DNA of 64,000 bases from NCBI RefSeq assembly GCF_043575855.1, contig NZ_CP144375.1, positions 3,968,001 to 4,032,000 of the forward strand. Direction: 5' to 3'. This DNA is from Kutzneria buriramensis. GTDB taxonomy: Bacteria; Actinomycetota; Actinomycetes; Mycobacteriales; Pseudonocardiaceae. The translations under genes and the position numbers were made by a program. Below the pieces are notes generated by a model that was given only the letters and a program-made list of their open reading frames with translations, did not search any database and was not told the origin of the DNA. Shown piece by piece: positions 24,282 to 33,278 of the stretch (positions are counted from its first letter, which is position 1; each line of letters begins with the position of its first letter).

Positions 24282-25400
24282 GTGCGAATCGTGTTCTCGT
24301 GCCGCCCCGCGTACGGCCACCTCCTTCCGCTGCTGCCGCTGGCCTCGGCGGCCCGCGACGTCGGGCACGAGGTGGTCTTCGGCACCGGCGAGGCGATGCT
24401 GGACACGGTGCGGGGTCTCGGTTTCGCCGCCCACCGAGTGGGCATCGCGGTCGGCGAGGCCGAAGCCGAAGCCGTGCGGCGGCACGGCCAGGACGCCGAC
24501 TTCGCGACGCTCGGCGTGACGATGTTCGGCGACATCCTGCCGCACGCCACCCACGACGACCTGCGGCGACTGCTGCCGGGTCTGAAGCCGGACCTGGTCG
24601 TCTACGAGCAGAGCGACGTCGGCGCGGCGAAAGCGGCGAGGGAGGCGTCCGTTCCCGTCGTCTCACACGTGATCGGCCGCTCGATGCCGCCGCAGATCCT
24701 GGCCGCGGCGGCGGCACGGATGGCGTGGCTGTGGGAGGACGGTCCGGCTCCCGCCGACGCGATGATGGGCGACACCGTCATCGACCTCTGGCCGGATGCC
24801 GTGCGCGACCCCGTGGTCGCCGCCCTGCCGACGGTCCTTCGCATGCGTCCCACGCCTTTCGACCTGGATGTGCTGCTGCCGGCGGTCGTGACCGCCTCGC
24901 GGCGGCTCGTGTACCTCACGCTCGGCACGGTGGCGTTCGGTGCGACTTCCGTGCTGCGGGCGGCCATCGAGGGACTCTCGCGGCTCCCGGTGGACGTCCT
25001 CGTGGCGCTCGGCCCCGGCGATCCGGCCGTGCTCGGCCCGCTGCCGGACCGGGTGCACGTCGCACGATTCGTGCCGCAGGCGGAGGTGCTCCGCCACGCG
25101 GCGTTCGTCGTGCACCACGGCGGCACCGGCACCGTGCTGGGCACGCTCGCCGCCGGGCTCCCCCAGCTCGTCCTGCCGCAGGGCGCCGACCAGTTCGTCA
25201 ACGCCGCCGTACTGTCCGACCTCGGCGCCGCGAAGTCCCTGGTCGGCGAGGAGATCACCGCGGACGCCGTCGAGGCGGCCGCCCGAGCGCTGCTCGACGA
25301 CCCCGCCGCCTGGGACGTCGCCCGGCGCGTGGCCGACGAGATCGCCGCGCTCCCCTCTGCCGCGGCGGTCGTTGACGACCTGGTGGGCCTTACTTCTTGA
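24282..25400 (+). CDS. GT1-family glycosyltransferase (MGT/UGT type)
   Basis: Protein of 372 residues with the GT-B layout of macrolide and aglycone glycosyltransferases: N-terminal CRPAYGHLLPLLPLA, and the C-terminal donor-binding region RFVPQAEVLRHAAFVVHHGG followed by GTVLGTLAAGLPQLVLPQGADQF. It transfers an activated sugar to a small acceptor. The GTG at 24282 is the first start giving the conserved VFSCRPAYGH beginning. Not adjacent to sugar-biosynthesis genes; a link to the PKS cluster 13 kb away is only possible. Confidence 0.87.
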   Translation: MRIVFSCRPAYGHLLPLLPLASAARDVGHEVVFGTGEAMLDTVRGLGFAAHRVGIAVGEAEAEAVRRHGQDADFATLGVTMFGDILPHATHDDLRRLLPGLKPDLVVYEQSDVGAAKAAREASVPVVSHVIGRSMPPQILAAAAARMAWLWEDGPAPADAMMGDTVIDLWPDAVRDPVVAALPTVLRMRPTPFDLDVLLPAVVTASRRLVYLTLGTVAFGATSVLRAAIEGLSRLPVDVLVALGPGDPAVLGPLPDRVHVARFVPQAEVLRHAAFVVHHGGTGTVLGTLAAGLPQLVLPQGADQFVNAAVLSDLGAAKSLVGEEITADAVEAAARALLDDPAAWDVARRVADEIAALPSAAAVVDDLVGLTS

Positions 25401-25611
25401 CCGGGTCGGCGCCGGCCCGTTTGACGATCCCGTCCCCCTCGGCGACGGAGTCCCACAGGCCGCGGTCGGCCCGGATCTTCCTCGTCTCGCCGGTGGACAG
25501 TCGCACCGTGAGGTAGCGGTACAGGTTGGAGCCGTCGGCCATGCCGCGCGACTTGTCGAGGACTACGCCTTCCCACGCCTCGTCCGGGGCGGGCTGTCGT
25601 GACTTGAACAT
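25390..25611 (-). CDS. Small DUF7489-like protein
   Basis: Protein of 73 residues, MFKSRQPAPDEAWEG…, with a compact beta-rich pattern (EGVVLDKSRG, YRYLTVRLSTGETRKI, DSVAEGDGIVKR) like small actinobacterial proteins grouped as DUF7489. Function unknown. Its 3' end overlaps the glycosyltransferase end by 11 bases (convergent). The ATG at 25611 is chosen because the family starts with M-F/W-K. Confidence 0.6.
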   Translation of the reverse strand: MFKSRQPAPDEAWEGVVLDKSRGMADGSNLYRYLTVRLSTGETRKIRADRGLWDSVAEGDGIVKRAGADPVKK

Positions 25612-25798
25612 GCCCCAAGTCTGCTGCGACGCCACGGTCACCCGGCTCAACCGGGCAGCCGGACCGGCATCAACCGGTCGGTTGATGCGCCGGTAGGCGG
25701 GACGTCGCTTAGCCCTTGTGCCGCCCGAATCGCACCTAGGGGCGCACTTTGCGAACATTGGTCTTATTTGGGCGCTTTGGTGATCATCGGTCGATACG

Positions 25799-27220
25799 GT
25801 GCGCCGCATGCTCCACATGCGCGCCCTGCTCGGCGCCCTCGTCCTGACCGCATCGGTGATCGCAGCCCCGGCTGCCGCGGCGGCCACCGCCATCGACGTG
25901 ACGCTGACCAACGACGGCACCACGACGGAGGTCACCACCACGGATCCGACGCAGACCGTCAACGTGCACTTCGACGCCGCCGGCGGCCAGCACGTGATCC
26001 TGTTCTGCGACACCACCAGCGACTCCAGCGTGCTCAGGACGTGGCTGTACGACAAGAAGAACCAGCGAGTCCTCGCCGACAGCTGGACCGGCTGCTCCCG
26101 GCGGGTCATGCCCGAGCCCGCCATGGACGAGCAGGCCATCGAGCACGACGGCCCCTACAAGCTCGTGCTGGCCCCGAACAACGGCCAGCCGTTCACGGTG
26201 AGGCTGTCCTACCGCGCCTTCGACGACGTGCACACCCACGTCGCACTGGACGGCAGCCCGGTCACGTTCGCTCCCACGGCCAAGGGCCAGGATGCTCTCC
26301 TCACCTTCGACGGCAAAGCCGGCGACCGGGTCCGGGTCACGTGCGAGTCCCCGGTGGCCGGCCGCGGCGTGACCGGAGCCCTGGTGGACGCCCGCGGCGC
26401 CATCGTGCCCAACGAGGCCTCGCCGCAGACGTGGGGTTGGTGCCAGCACGGTGATCTGTTCAACTACACCCCCACGCTGCCGGCCGACGGCACGTACTCG
26501 GTGCTCCTTGACAACAGCTGGATGACCGACCTCGGCGCCACGGTGACCCTGAGCAGGACCCTGCCGACGGTGACCGTCGCGGCGCCCACCGACGGCACGC
26601 CTTTCACTCTCACCACCACCGGCCCGGGCCAGAACGCCAAGGCCACCTTCACGTTGGGGGCGAACGAGCACGCGCTGATCACGTGCGAGCAGCGCGGCGA
26701 CACTCCACAGTGGACCCCGACGCTGCTGTTCGCGCCGCCGACCCAGTACGTGCCGGCCGAGTCGCGGGTGTGCCGGCACGCGCCGTCGGCCGAGGGCCGC
26801 ATCGTCATGGACAGCGAGTGGAAGTGGACCTCGGGGCCGCACACCTTCGAGATCGATCCCCGCGACGGCGCCACCGACTCGTTCGACCTGCGGATCTTCA
26901 AGGTGCGGGACCCGTTCACGGTGGTCCGCTTCTTCGACCACCCGCTGTCGGTCACCACCACGCAGACCGCCCAGAACGCCCGGTTCGGCTTCTACGCCTA
27001 CCAGGGTGACCGGGTCTCCGCCACCTGCCAACTCGCCAGCGGCACCGCCCGCACCACGGTGTACGGCCCCAGCGGCACCGTCGTCGCGACCGGCACCTGC
27101 GCGACCGCGCTGATGGCCGTCACGACCATGCCCGAGACCGGCAGCTACACCGCCGTCGTCGACTGGCCCGGCCTTGACACCAACACCGTCACGGTCGACT
27201 TCCACGCCGAGAAGCCCTGA
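25799..27220 (+). CDS. Secreted hypothetical protein with repeated beta-domains
   Basis: Exported protein of 473 residues with a signal peptide (cleavage near AAA-ATA, about residue 29). The mature part has four similar units of about 110 residues, each with a T-x-T-x-x-P-x-Q-x-x-x-x-x-F pattern and Cys pairs (for example PTQTVNVHFDAAGGQHVILFC, PGQNAKATFTLGANEHALITC, TAQNARFGFYAYQGDRVSATC), like bacterial pre-peptidase C-terminal beta-sandwiches. No enzyme domain. Function unknown. Confidence 0.65.
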   Translation: MRRMLHMRALLGALVLTASVIAAPAAAAATAIDVTLTNDGTTTEVTTTDPTQTVNVHFDAAGGQHVILFCDTTSDSSVLRTWLYDKKNQRVLADSWTGCSRRVMPEPAMDEQAIEHDGPYKLVLAPNNGQPFTVRLSYRAFDDVHTHVALDGSPVTFAPTAKGQDALLTFDGKAGDRVRVTCESPVAGRGVTGALVDARGAIVPNEASPQTWGWCQHGDLFNYTPTLPADGTYSVLLDNSWMTDLGATVTLSRTLPTVTVAAPTDGTPFTLTTTGPGQNAKATFTLGANEHALITCEQRGDTPQWTPTLLFAPPTQYVPAESRVCRHAPSAEGRIVMDSEWKWTSGPHTFEIDPRDGATDSFDLRIFKVRDPFTVVRFFDHPLSVTTTQTAQNARFGFYAYQGDRVSATCQLASGTARTTVYGPSGTVVATGTCATALMAVTTMPETGSYTAVVDWPGLDTNTVTVDFHAEKP

Positions 27221-27314
27221 GGCCTCCTCACCACCGAAATCGCCGTCCCCGCCACCTGCCGACCGAAAATGAGGCAGGCTGGCGGGGACGGCATCGGTGC
27301 AGGGGGAGGATCGC

Positions 27315-28289
27315 GTGAAGGTTCCGTTGGCCGCGTTGGACGTCGCCCCGGTGTGGGCCGACACGACCGCGACCCGGTCACTGCGCAACACGATCGCGCT
27401 GGCCGAGCGGCTGGAGGAGCTCGGGTACGGCCGGTTCTGGATCGCCGAGCACCACAACGTCCCCAGCCTCGCCACATCGGCGACGGCCGTGCTGGTCGGC
27501 GCGGTCGCAGCGGCGACGTCCACCATCCGGGTCGGTTCCGGCGGCGTGATGCTGCCGAACCACGCGCCGCTGGTCGTCGCCGAGCAGTTCGGCACCCTGG
27601 AGGCCCTGCATCCCGGCCGGATCGACCTCGGCGTCGGCCGGGCCCCCGGCAGCGTCGGCGCCGCGACCGCCCAGCTGCTGCGTCGGGTCGAGACCGACTT
27701 CCGTGGGCAGCTCACCGAGCTGGCCGGCTACTTCGCCGACGGGGCCCCGGCTCATGCCGGCGCCGCCGCCGAGAACCGGCCGCCCATGATCCTGCTGGGC
27801 TCCAGCCCCGACAGCGCCCGGCTCGCCGGCGAGCTCGGCCTGCCGTACGCCTACGCGCACCACATCAACCCGGCCGCCACCGTCGAATCCGTCGCCGCCT
27901 ATCACGAGTCGTTCCGGCCCGGTCCGCACGCCGAGCGCCCGTACGTCCTGATCGCCGCGCTGGTGATCGCCGCCGACACCGACGAGGCCGCGCGGGCGTT
28001 GGCCGCGCCGTTCCTCGTCGGCCATATCCAGATGCGCGCCGGCAACCTGGACGCCCTGTTCCCGACGCCGGCGCAGGCCGCCGACTTCCCGTACACGCCG
28101 GCCCAGCGGGAGTGGGCCACCGACCGGCTGGACCGCCAGGTGTGGGGTTCGCCGTCGCGGGTGCGGGACCGGGTGGCCGAGCTGTTCCGGGCCACCGGGG
28201 CCGACGAGCTGATGGCCGTGACCATCGTCCACGACCACGCGAGCCGGATCCGCTCGTACGAACTGCTCGCCGAGGCCTGCCGTCAGTAG
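27315..28289 (+). CDS. LLM-class flavin-dependent oxidoreductase
   Basis: Luciferase-like monooxygenase-fold protein of 324 residues: PLAALDVAPVWADTTAT…, ALAERLEELGYGRFWIAEHHN, GSGGVMLPNHAPLVVAEQF and GRIDLGVGRAPG are hallmarks of the MsnO8-like group. Uses reduced flavin (FMN or F420) on an unknown substrate. GTG chosen because GGGGAGG lies 5 bases upstream. Stands alone; a strong hairpin follows. Confidence 0.86.
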   Translation: MKVPLAALDVAPVWADTTATRSLRNTIALAERLEELGYGRFWIAEHHNVPSLATSATAVLVGAVAAATSTIRVGSGGVMLPNHAPLVVAEQFGTLEALHPGRIDLGVGRAPGSVGAATAQLLRRVETDFRGQLTELAGYFADGAPAHAGAAAENRPPMILLGSSPDSARLAGELGLPYAYAHHINPAATVESVAAYHESFRPGPHAERPYVLIAALVIAADTDEAARALAAPFLVGHIQMRAGNLDALFPTPAQAADFPYTPAQREWATDRLDRQVWGSPSRVRDRVAELFRATGADELMAVTIVHDHASRIRSYELLAEACRQ

Positions 28290-28293
28290 CGTC

Positions 28294-28327
28294 CGTTGGT
28301 AGGGGCCGGCTTCGGCCCCTACCAACG
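28294..28327. terminator. Bidirectional terminator hairpin
   Basis: CGTTGGTAGGGGCCG-gctt-CGGCCCCTACCAACG, 15-base perfect arms with a 4-base loop, exactly between the convergent LLM oxidoreductase and Asp-box protein genes. Serves both strands. Confidence 0.85.
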
Positions 28328-28331
28328 ATTG

Positions 28332-30233
28332 CTAACGGAGCGAGATTCCTGTGGTGTAGGCGTCCTCGTCGTTGGCGACGGAGGCGTTGCTCGCCCCGCC
28401 CTCGCACACCGCCGGCGGGGTGGTCGGGGTTCCCGTGCCGGGGCAGAGGAACTGGTCGGCCGCACGGGTGTCCGACCAGATCGGGTAGACGGTCCGGCCG
28501 GTGACGGCGATGCCGGCGTAGTCACCGATGAACGTGCCGCTGAACTGGGTCGGCGGCGGCATGCTGGTCGACGTCGCCCGCACGTGCCGGAAGGTGCTCA
28601 GGTCCGTGCTGGTGGAGGCGGTGATGTCCGAGAAGCCGAGGTTCTCGTCCGAGCCGTACTGCCGGTCGTAGTAGCTGACGGCCAGGGTCCCGTTGGGCGA
28701 GAAGTCGGCCGCCTGCCAGAACTGGTCGGTGCGGGCCTGCCCGGCGCCGGTGCTGACCACCGCGAGGGCACGCGGATCGGTGCTGCCGCCGGTGAAACTG
28801 GCGCCGGAGTTCGTGGACGTGGACAGCACGATGTCGTTGTTGCAGGTGCCGGTCTTCACGCCGGTGTAGAGGTTGCCGCCGGTGCTGGGCGACAGGCCGG
28901 CGGGCGTGCACCCGGTGGTCTCGTTGGAGTTCCGGTTGATGTACGAGCCGTAGGTCACCACGACCCGGTTGCCGTGGGTGGGGTCGACCGCGCCGATCGG
29001 GTAGTTGCTGGCGCGGAAGATCGAGTTGGCCGACGGGCCCTTCTCCGGCACGCAGGCGCGGCCGGGGTCCTGGCCGTTCTGGTAGGCGGCGCAGTCGGGC
29101 AACTCGTAGAAGTAACCGACCCGGGTGGGCGCGGAGAAGCTCGCGCCGCCGTCGGTGGACTTGGCCAGCAGCACCTGGCTGCGGTTCTCGTTGCCGCTCA
29201 CCGCGTTGTTGAAGTTGTTGAACGCCACGTAGAGCGCGCCGTCGGGGCCGGTGAACGGCTGCGAGTCCTGGTTCTGGTTGCAGGTGCCGCCCGGCGTCGG
29301 CAGGCCCAAGGTGTTGTCACACAAGGCGCTCGTGGTGCTGACCAGCACCGGCGCGGAGAACGACTGGCCGTAGTCGGCGGAGTGCGACTCGTAGATGTAG
29401 CCGGTGCCGTCGTCCGCGAACGTGGTCCACGTGACGTAGACGCGGTCGGCGAACGGGCTGCCGGCGTGGTTGTCCACGGTGATCAATTGCTTGTCCAGCA
29501 GGAAGTTCCCGGCCCCGGCGGTGTCGTCGCGTTCGGCCACGGGACGCCCGGTGAAGTCGAACGATGCGCCGAAGGTGGCGGTGGACCGGAAGACGTAGAA
29601 CGCGCTGGACTGGTCCGGATTGGCCGAGGTGCCCGCGCCCCGGTTGAACACCTGGCACGACAGGTAGGCGTTGCCCTTGGTGTCCCACGCCGTGGAGGTG
29701 TCGCCGCCGGCCTGCCAGTACTGGCGCGGAGCGCCGCCGAATGCGGCGCCGCGGGTGAAGCCGTCGGGCACGGTGGAATCGGCCCAGGAACGGCCGCCGT
29801 CCAGCGAGTACGTCACGCCGCAGGTTCCGTCGCCGCGGCGGTAGTCGTTGTAGCTGGCGAGCAGATGCGCCGGATTGTTCGGGTCCGCCGCCATCCACGT
29901 CTCGTTCTGCGCCTGGCCTCGGCCCTGCAGATCGGTGTCGGAGATGTTCAGGCAGTTCTGGTTGACCTTCACGTCGTCGCCGAAGCTGTTCGTGCAGGGC
30001 GCGGCCGCCGCCCGGTGGACGTCACGGGGCGCCAGGGCCTGGGCCCGGTTGGCCGGGTCCTCGCCGTTGAGGACGGTCGCGAGCAGGCCGGACACGTGAT
30101 GCTGCTGGATCGGCTTCAGGCTGGCGTAGCCGAACGGCGTGGCGGCGGCCTCGGGGACCGCGACGACGCCCAGTCCCGCCGCGGCCAGCGCGACCGTCGC
30201 GAGCAGGGACAGGGTGGATCTTGTCGGGTGCAT
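28332..30233 (-). CDS. Secreted sialidase-fold protein with Asp-box (BNR) repeats
   Basis: Exported protein of 633 residues, signal peptide 1-31 (AAA-TPF). Several Asp-box motifs are visible: YSLDGGRSWADS, HSADYGQSFSAP, KSTDGGASFSAP and TSTNSGASFTGG, which mark a six-bladed sialidase-type propeller. The catalytic Arg triad and Tyr of true sialidases were not confirmed, so it may be a binding protein. AAGGAGTCC lies just before the ATG. Confidence 0.75.
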   Translation of the reverse strand: MHPTRSTLSLLATVALAAAGLGVVAVPEAAATPFGYASLKPIQQHHVSGLLATVLNGEDPANRAQALAPRDVHRAAAAPCTNSFGDDVKVNQNCLNISDTDLQGRGQAQNETWMAADPNNPAHLLASYNDYRRGDGTCGVTYSLDGGRSWADSTVPDGFTRGAAFGGAPRQYWQAGGDTSTAWDTKGNAYLSCQVFNRGAGTSANPDQSSAFYVFRSTATFGASFDFTGRPVAERDDTAGAGNFLLDKQLITVDNHAGSPFADRVYVTWTTFADDGTGYIYESHSADYGQSFSAPVLVSTTSALCDNTLGLPTPGGTCNQNQDSQPFTGPDGALYVAFNNFNNAVSGNENRSQVLLAKSTDGGASFSAPTRVGYFYELPDCAAYQNGQDPGRACVPEKGPSANSIFRASNYPIGAVDPTHGNRVVVTYGSYINRNSNETTGCTPAGLSPSTGGNLYTGVKTGTCNNDIVLSTSTNSGASFTGGSTDPRALAVVSTGAGQARTDQFWQAADFSPNGTLAVSYYDRQYGSDENLGFSDITASTSTDLSTFRHVRATSTSMPPPTQFSGTFIGDYAGIAVTGRTVYPIWSDTRAADQFLCPGTGTPTTPPAVCEGGASNASVANDEDAYTTGISLR

Positions 30234-30415
30234 GCGGACTCCTTAGTCCGGAGGTGCGCACGATTTCCCGCCGGGTCGGCAGAAATCACCCGAAGCTAGT
30301 TCCGTTCCCGATACCGGGGCAATCATCCGATCGGCCCAGACCCTGATGTCGTCAATTGTGAAAAACGTCCGAGCGGAGTCGGCCGAACACAGTGGGAAGC
30401 AATTCACTTTCCTGT

Positions 30416-31069
30416 TCAAACATTATCACTGAAAGCGTGGCGGACGAGCAGGCCGGCGCGGGTGTAGAAGGTGGTGGTCTCCGGGTCGAGGGGCTCGCCG
30501 ACGCAGCGGATGGTGAGCAGGCGCCCGCCGAGACGCGAATACAGCGCTGGCAACAGGGTGCGGCGCTCCCGCCTCGTGTGGCTTTCGCTGCGTTGCAGGC
30601 CCTCGAACACCGCCAGCACGGACAGCGGCCCGGCCACGAGCTCGGCCTCCAGGGCGCGGCGGAACATGCGCAGCGACGACGCGGCGGCGACGAGATCGGT
30701 GGCGTGGACGGCGGTGAGCTCGTCCAGGACGTCGCCCGCGCGCGCCGAAGAGACGCAGTGCACCCACCCGCCGGCCTGGACGACGGCGAGCGCCCCGGCG
30801 GCCAGCTCGTCCAGGTCCTCGGCCGGCAGCGCGGCCACCAGCACTGTCCCGCCGGCGGGGGAAAGCCGTTGCGGGGCACCGGAAAGCCGCGACCAGGCGA
30901 GCACGAGGTGGTACGGCGTCACCACGCCGTCCACCATCGTCTGCTCACCGTCGGCCACGGCCTCGACCGCCTTGGCCAACTCCGCGTGCGTGAGCTCGAC
31001 GTCGCGCGAGCTCAGGGCGAACGGGGCGGCTCGAGCCGAACTCGTCGCGGGGAAAACGAAGTCCGACAT
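30416..31069 (-). CDS. Hypothetical protein, faint likeness to an adenylating-enzyme fragment
   Basis: Protein of 217 residues, not recognised. The first part (ELTHAELAKAVEAVADG…GGTVLVAALPAEDLDELAAGALAVVQAGGWVH) reads like the start of acyl-CoA ligase-type adenylating enzymes, but the phosphate-loop and A8/A10 motifs are missing, so it would be non-catalytic or decayed. The C-terminal part (RALEAELVAGPLSVLAVFEGLQ…) has no clear match. ATG chosen with GAGGAGC upstream. Precedes nothing co-directional closely. Confidence 0.4.
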   Translation of the reverse strand: MSDFVFPATSSARAAPFALSSRDVELTHAELAKAVEAVADGEQTMVDGVVTPYHLVLAWSRLSGAPQRLSPAGGTVLVAALPAEDLDELAAGALAVVQAGGWVHCVSSARAGDVLDELTAVHATDLVAAASSLRMFRRALEAELVAGPLSVLAVFEGLQRSESHTRRERRTLLPALYSRLGGRLLTIRCVGEPLDPETTTFYTRAGLLVRHAFSDNV

Positions 31070-31154
31070 CCAACGGCTCCTCACGAATTTCGGTTACCTA
31101 CATCGTCGACACGGTCACCCACCGTGTCCACATCGGGGCGATGACAGGAAAGTG

Positions 31155-32102
31155 TCAGCGACCGGCGCCGCAGGCCACGGGCCCCAGCGCCTCGTTCTTC
31201 AGCGCCCCCAAGCCGGTGTGCAGGTAGTACGCCCAGTAACCGAGGTTGTCACCGTAGCGGCTGCGCAGCTTCTGGTTGTCGTAGCCCTCCCCGTACACCT
31301 TCGCGGTCGCGTCGGCGAACGCCGGCATGTCCAGCGGCACGAAGTCCATCCGCCCGAGCCCGCGCAGCAGGATCGCGGCGGCCGAGAACTCGCCGACGCC
31401 CTTGATGCCGCGCAGCGCCTTGGTGGCCTGGGTGTAGGACGCGGTGCGCAGGTAGTCCTCGCCGATGTCCAGCAGTCCCTCGACGAGGCTGGCCAGGTAC
31501 TCCGCCTTGCGCGCGTTCTTGACGATCGAGATCCAGTCGCTCACGTCCAGCGGCCGCAGGTCGGTGAGCTCCGGGAACGCCTGGAACTCCAGCCCGTCGT
31601 AGCTGATCTTGCGGCCGAACATCTGGGTGATGCGGCGCTTGAGCGAGGTCGAGACGTTCTTCGGGGTGCGCTGGGACAGCACCGCCCAGACGCCGATCTC
31701 GGCCACCGTCAGGAACCGGACCTGGTGCAGCCCCCACAGCGCCTTGACCAGCCGCGCGTAGTCGGGGTGGTCGCCGGCGGCCTGGGCGTAGAACTCGGAC
31801 AGGTCGTCGGACAGGCTCAGGTAGCCGTCGATCTTGTCCAGCACCGCGGCCCGCAGCCCGGCGGAGATGGGACGGTCGGAGTGCAGGTCGTAGTCGACGC
31901 CGCCCTCGGTCGGCGTCACCCGGAACACGACGGCCTGGCCGCCGATGGCGATGGCCTTGGTCAGCGTGTCCTCGGTCATGATCTGGTCGCCGCGGCAGGC
32001 GCCGAAGCCCTGGAGAAAGCGGATCGACGTGCGCAGATCGAACGGCTGGGCCGCCGGCAGCACGCCGGAGACGCTGGTCGGGGTGATCGTGCTGGCGGTC
32101 AT
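31155..32102 (-). CDS. AlkA-like DNA glycosylase (HhH-GPD family), copy 1
   Basis: Base-excision repair enzyme of 315 residues. A helix-hairpin-helix, GIKGVGEFSAAAILLRGLGR (about 232-251), is followed by the candidate catalytic Asp D258 in FVPLDMP. It aligns without gaps, at high identity, to the glycosylase inside the PKS operon (47131-48051), apart from the ends. AlkA-type enzymes remove alkylated purines. Divergent from a WYL regulator across an operator-like palindrome, so it is probably induced by damage or by the cluster product. Confidence 0.82.
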   Translation of the reverse strand: MTASTITPTSVSGVLPAAQPFDLRTSIRFLQGFGACRGDQIMTEDTLTKAIAIGGQAVVFRVTPTEGGVDYDLHSDRPISAGLRAAVLDKIDGYLSLSDDLSEFYAQAAGDHPDYARLVKALWGLHQVRFLTVAEIGVWAVLSQRTPKNVSTSLKRRITQMFGRKISYDGLEFQAFPELTDLRPLDVSDWISIVKNARKAEYLASLVEGLLDIGEDYLRTASYTQATKALRGIKGVGEFSAAAILLRGLGRMDFVPLDMPAFADATAKVYGEGYDNQKLRSRYGDNLGYWAYYLHTGLGALKNEALGPVACGAGR

Positions 32103-32139
32103 CGCGGGCTCCCTCGGTTGTCGTCTGGCCCGACGGTAG

Positions 32140-32153
32140 GACCCATATAGGTC
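32140..32153. promoter_or_regulatory. Operator-like palindrome GACC-N6-GGTC
   Basis: GACC-CATATA-GGTC in the 86-base gap between the divergent glycosylase and WYL-regulator genes. The centre is AT-rich, as in a promoter. Likely site for the WYL protein. Confidence 0.45.
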
Positions 32154-32188
32154 AGAACATGTCCCACATCGGTGGCATATTTGTCGGC

Positions 32189-33172
32189 ATGACGGACACG
32201 CCGGCCCGACTGCTCACCCTGCTGTCGCTGCTCCAGACGCCACGCGAGTGGCCGGGCAGCGAGCTGGCCGAGCGGCTCGGGGTGAGCGCCCGCACCATCC
32301 GGCGCGACATCGACCGGCTGCGCGACCTGGGCTATCCCGTCGAGGCCACGATGGGCGCGATCGGCGGATATCGCCTGGTCGCGGGCCAGGCGATGCCGCC
32401 GCTGCTGCTGGACGACGAGGAGGCGGTGGCCATCGCCGTCGGCCTGCGCACGGCCGCCGGGCACGCGGTGGACGGCATCGAGGAGGCCTCCGTACGGGCC
32501 CTGGCCAAGCTGCTCCACGTGCTGCCCTCCCGGCTGCGGCACCGGGTGGGGGCGCTGAACGCGGCCACCGAGCCGCTGCTGGGCAGCGGCGGGCCGACCG
32601 TCGACCCGGACGAGCTGGCGGCCATCGCGATGGCCGTGTCCAACCATGAGCGGCTGCGGTTCCGCTATCAGGCGGCCGACGGCAGCGGCACCAGCCGGCT
32701 GGTCGAGCCGCAGCGGCTCGTGTCGACCAAGCGGAAGTGGTACCTGGTCGCGTGGGACAACGAGCGGTCGGACTGGCGGATCTTCCGCGTGGACCGGATG
32801 CGGGACTCGCAACTCACCGGCGCCAGGTTCACGCCGCGCGAGCTGCCGGCCAAGGACGCGGCGGCGTACGTGGCGAGCAAACTGTTCGAGCGAGCCCCGA
32901 CGTACCGCGCGGTGGCGACGCTGCACGCGCCCCTCGACGAAATCCGCCGGCGGATGGGCGGCGCGAAGGCCGACCTGGAAGTCGTCGACGAGCACAGCTG
33001 TCGGCTGCGCACCCGCGCCGACTCGTTGGAGTGGATCGGGTTCCGGCTGGCGATGCTGGGCTGCGACTTCGAGGTGCACGAGCCGCCGGAGCTGGCGGAG
33101 TACCTGCGGGGCCTGGGCCGACGCGTGATCAGGGCCGCGGGCGAGCCGGAGGACGTACAACTTCAGTCGTAG
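32189..33172 (+). CDS. WYL-domain transcription regulator (DeoR-type HTH)
   Basis: Regulator of 327 residues: N-terminal winged helix (ARLLTLLSLLQTPREWPGSELAERLGVSARTIRRDIDRLRDLGYPVEA), then a WYL domain (RLVEPQRLVSTKRKWYLVAWD, with the W-Y-L core near residue 185) and a WCX C-terminal extension. WYL proteins often sense DNA breaks or nucleic-acid ligands and control repair or defence genes; here the partner is a divergent DNA glycosylase, which fits. ATG at 32189 is preferred to one 30 bases upstream. Confidence 0.88.
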   Translation: MTDTPARLLTLLSLLQTPREWPGSELAERLGVSARTIRRDIDRLRDLGYPVEATMGAIGGYRLVAGQAMPPLLLDDEEAVAIAVGLRTAAGHAVDGIEEASVRALAKLLHVLPSRLRHRVGALNAATEPLLGSGGPTVDPDELAAIAMAVSNHERLRFRYQAADGSGTSRLVEPQRLVSTKRKWYLVAWDNERSDWRIFRVDRMRDSQLTGARFTPRELPAKDAAAYVASKLFERAPTYRAVATLHAPLDEIRRRMGGAKADLEVVDEHSCRLRTRADSLEWIGFRLAMLGCDFEVHEPPELAEYLRGLGRRVIRAAGEPEDVQLQS

Positions 33173-33278
33173 CGGCATGACGCTTTGCACCCAAACTGTG
33201 CAGGCGCGCTGGCTGCGCTCGTCCTCGCGTCCCTACCCTCGAGATATCGGGGATATTTGTGACGTCGGAGGAGGAACC

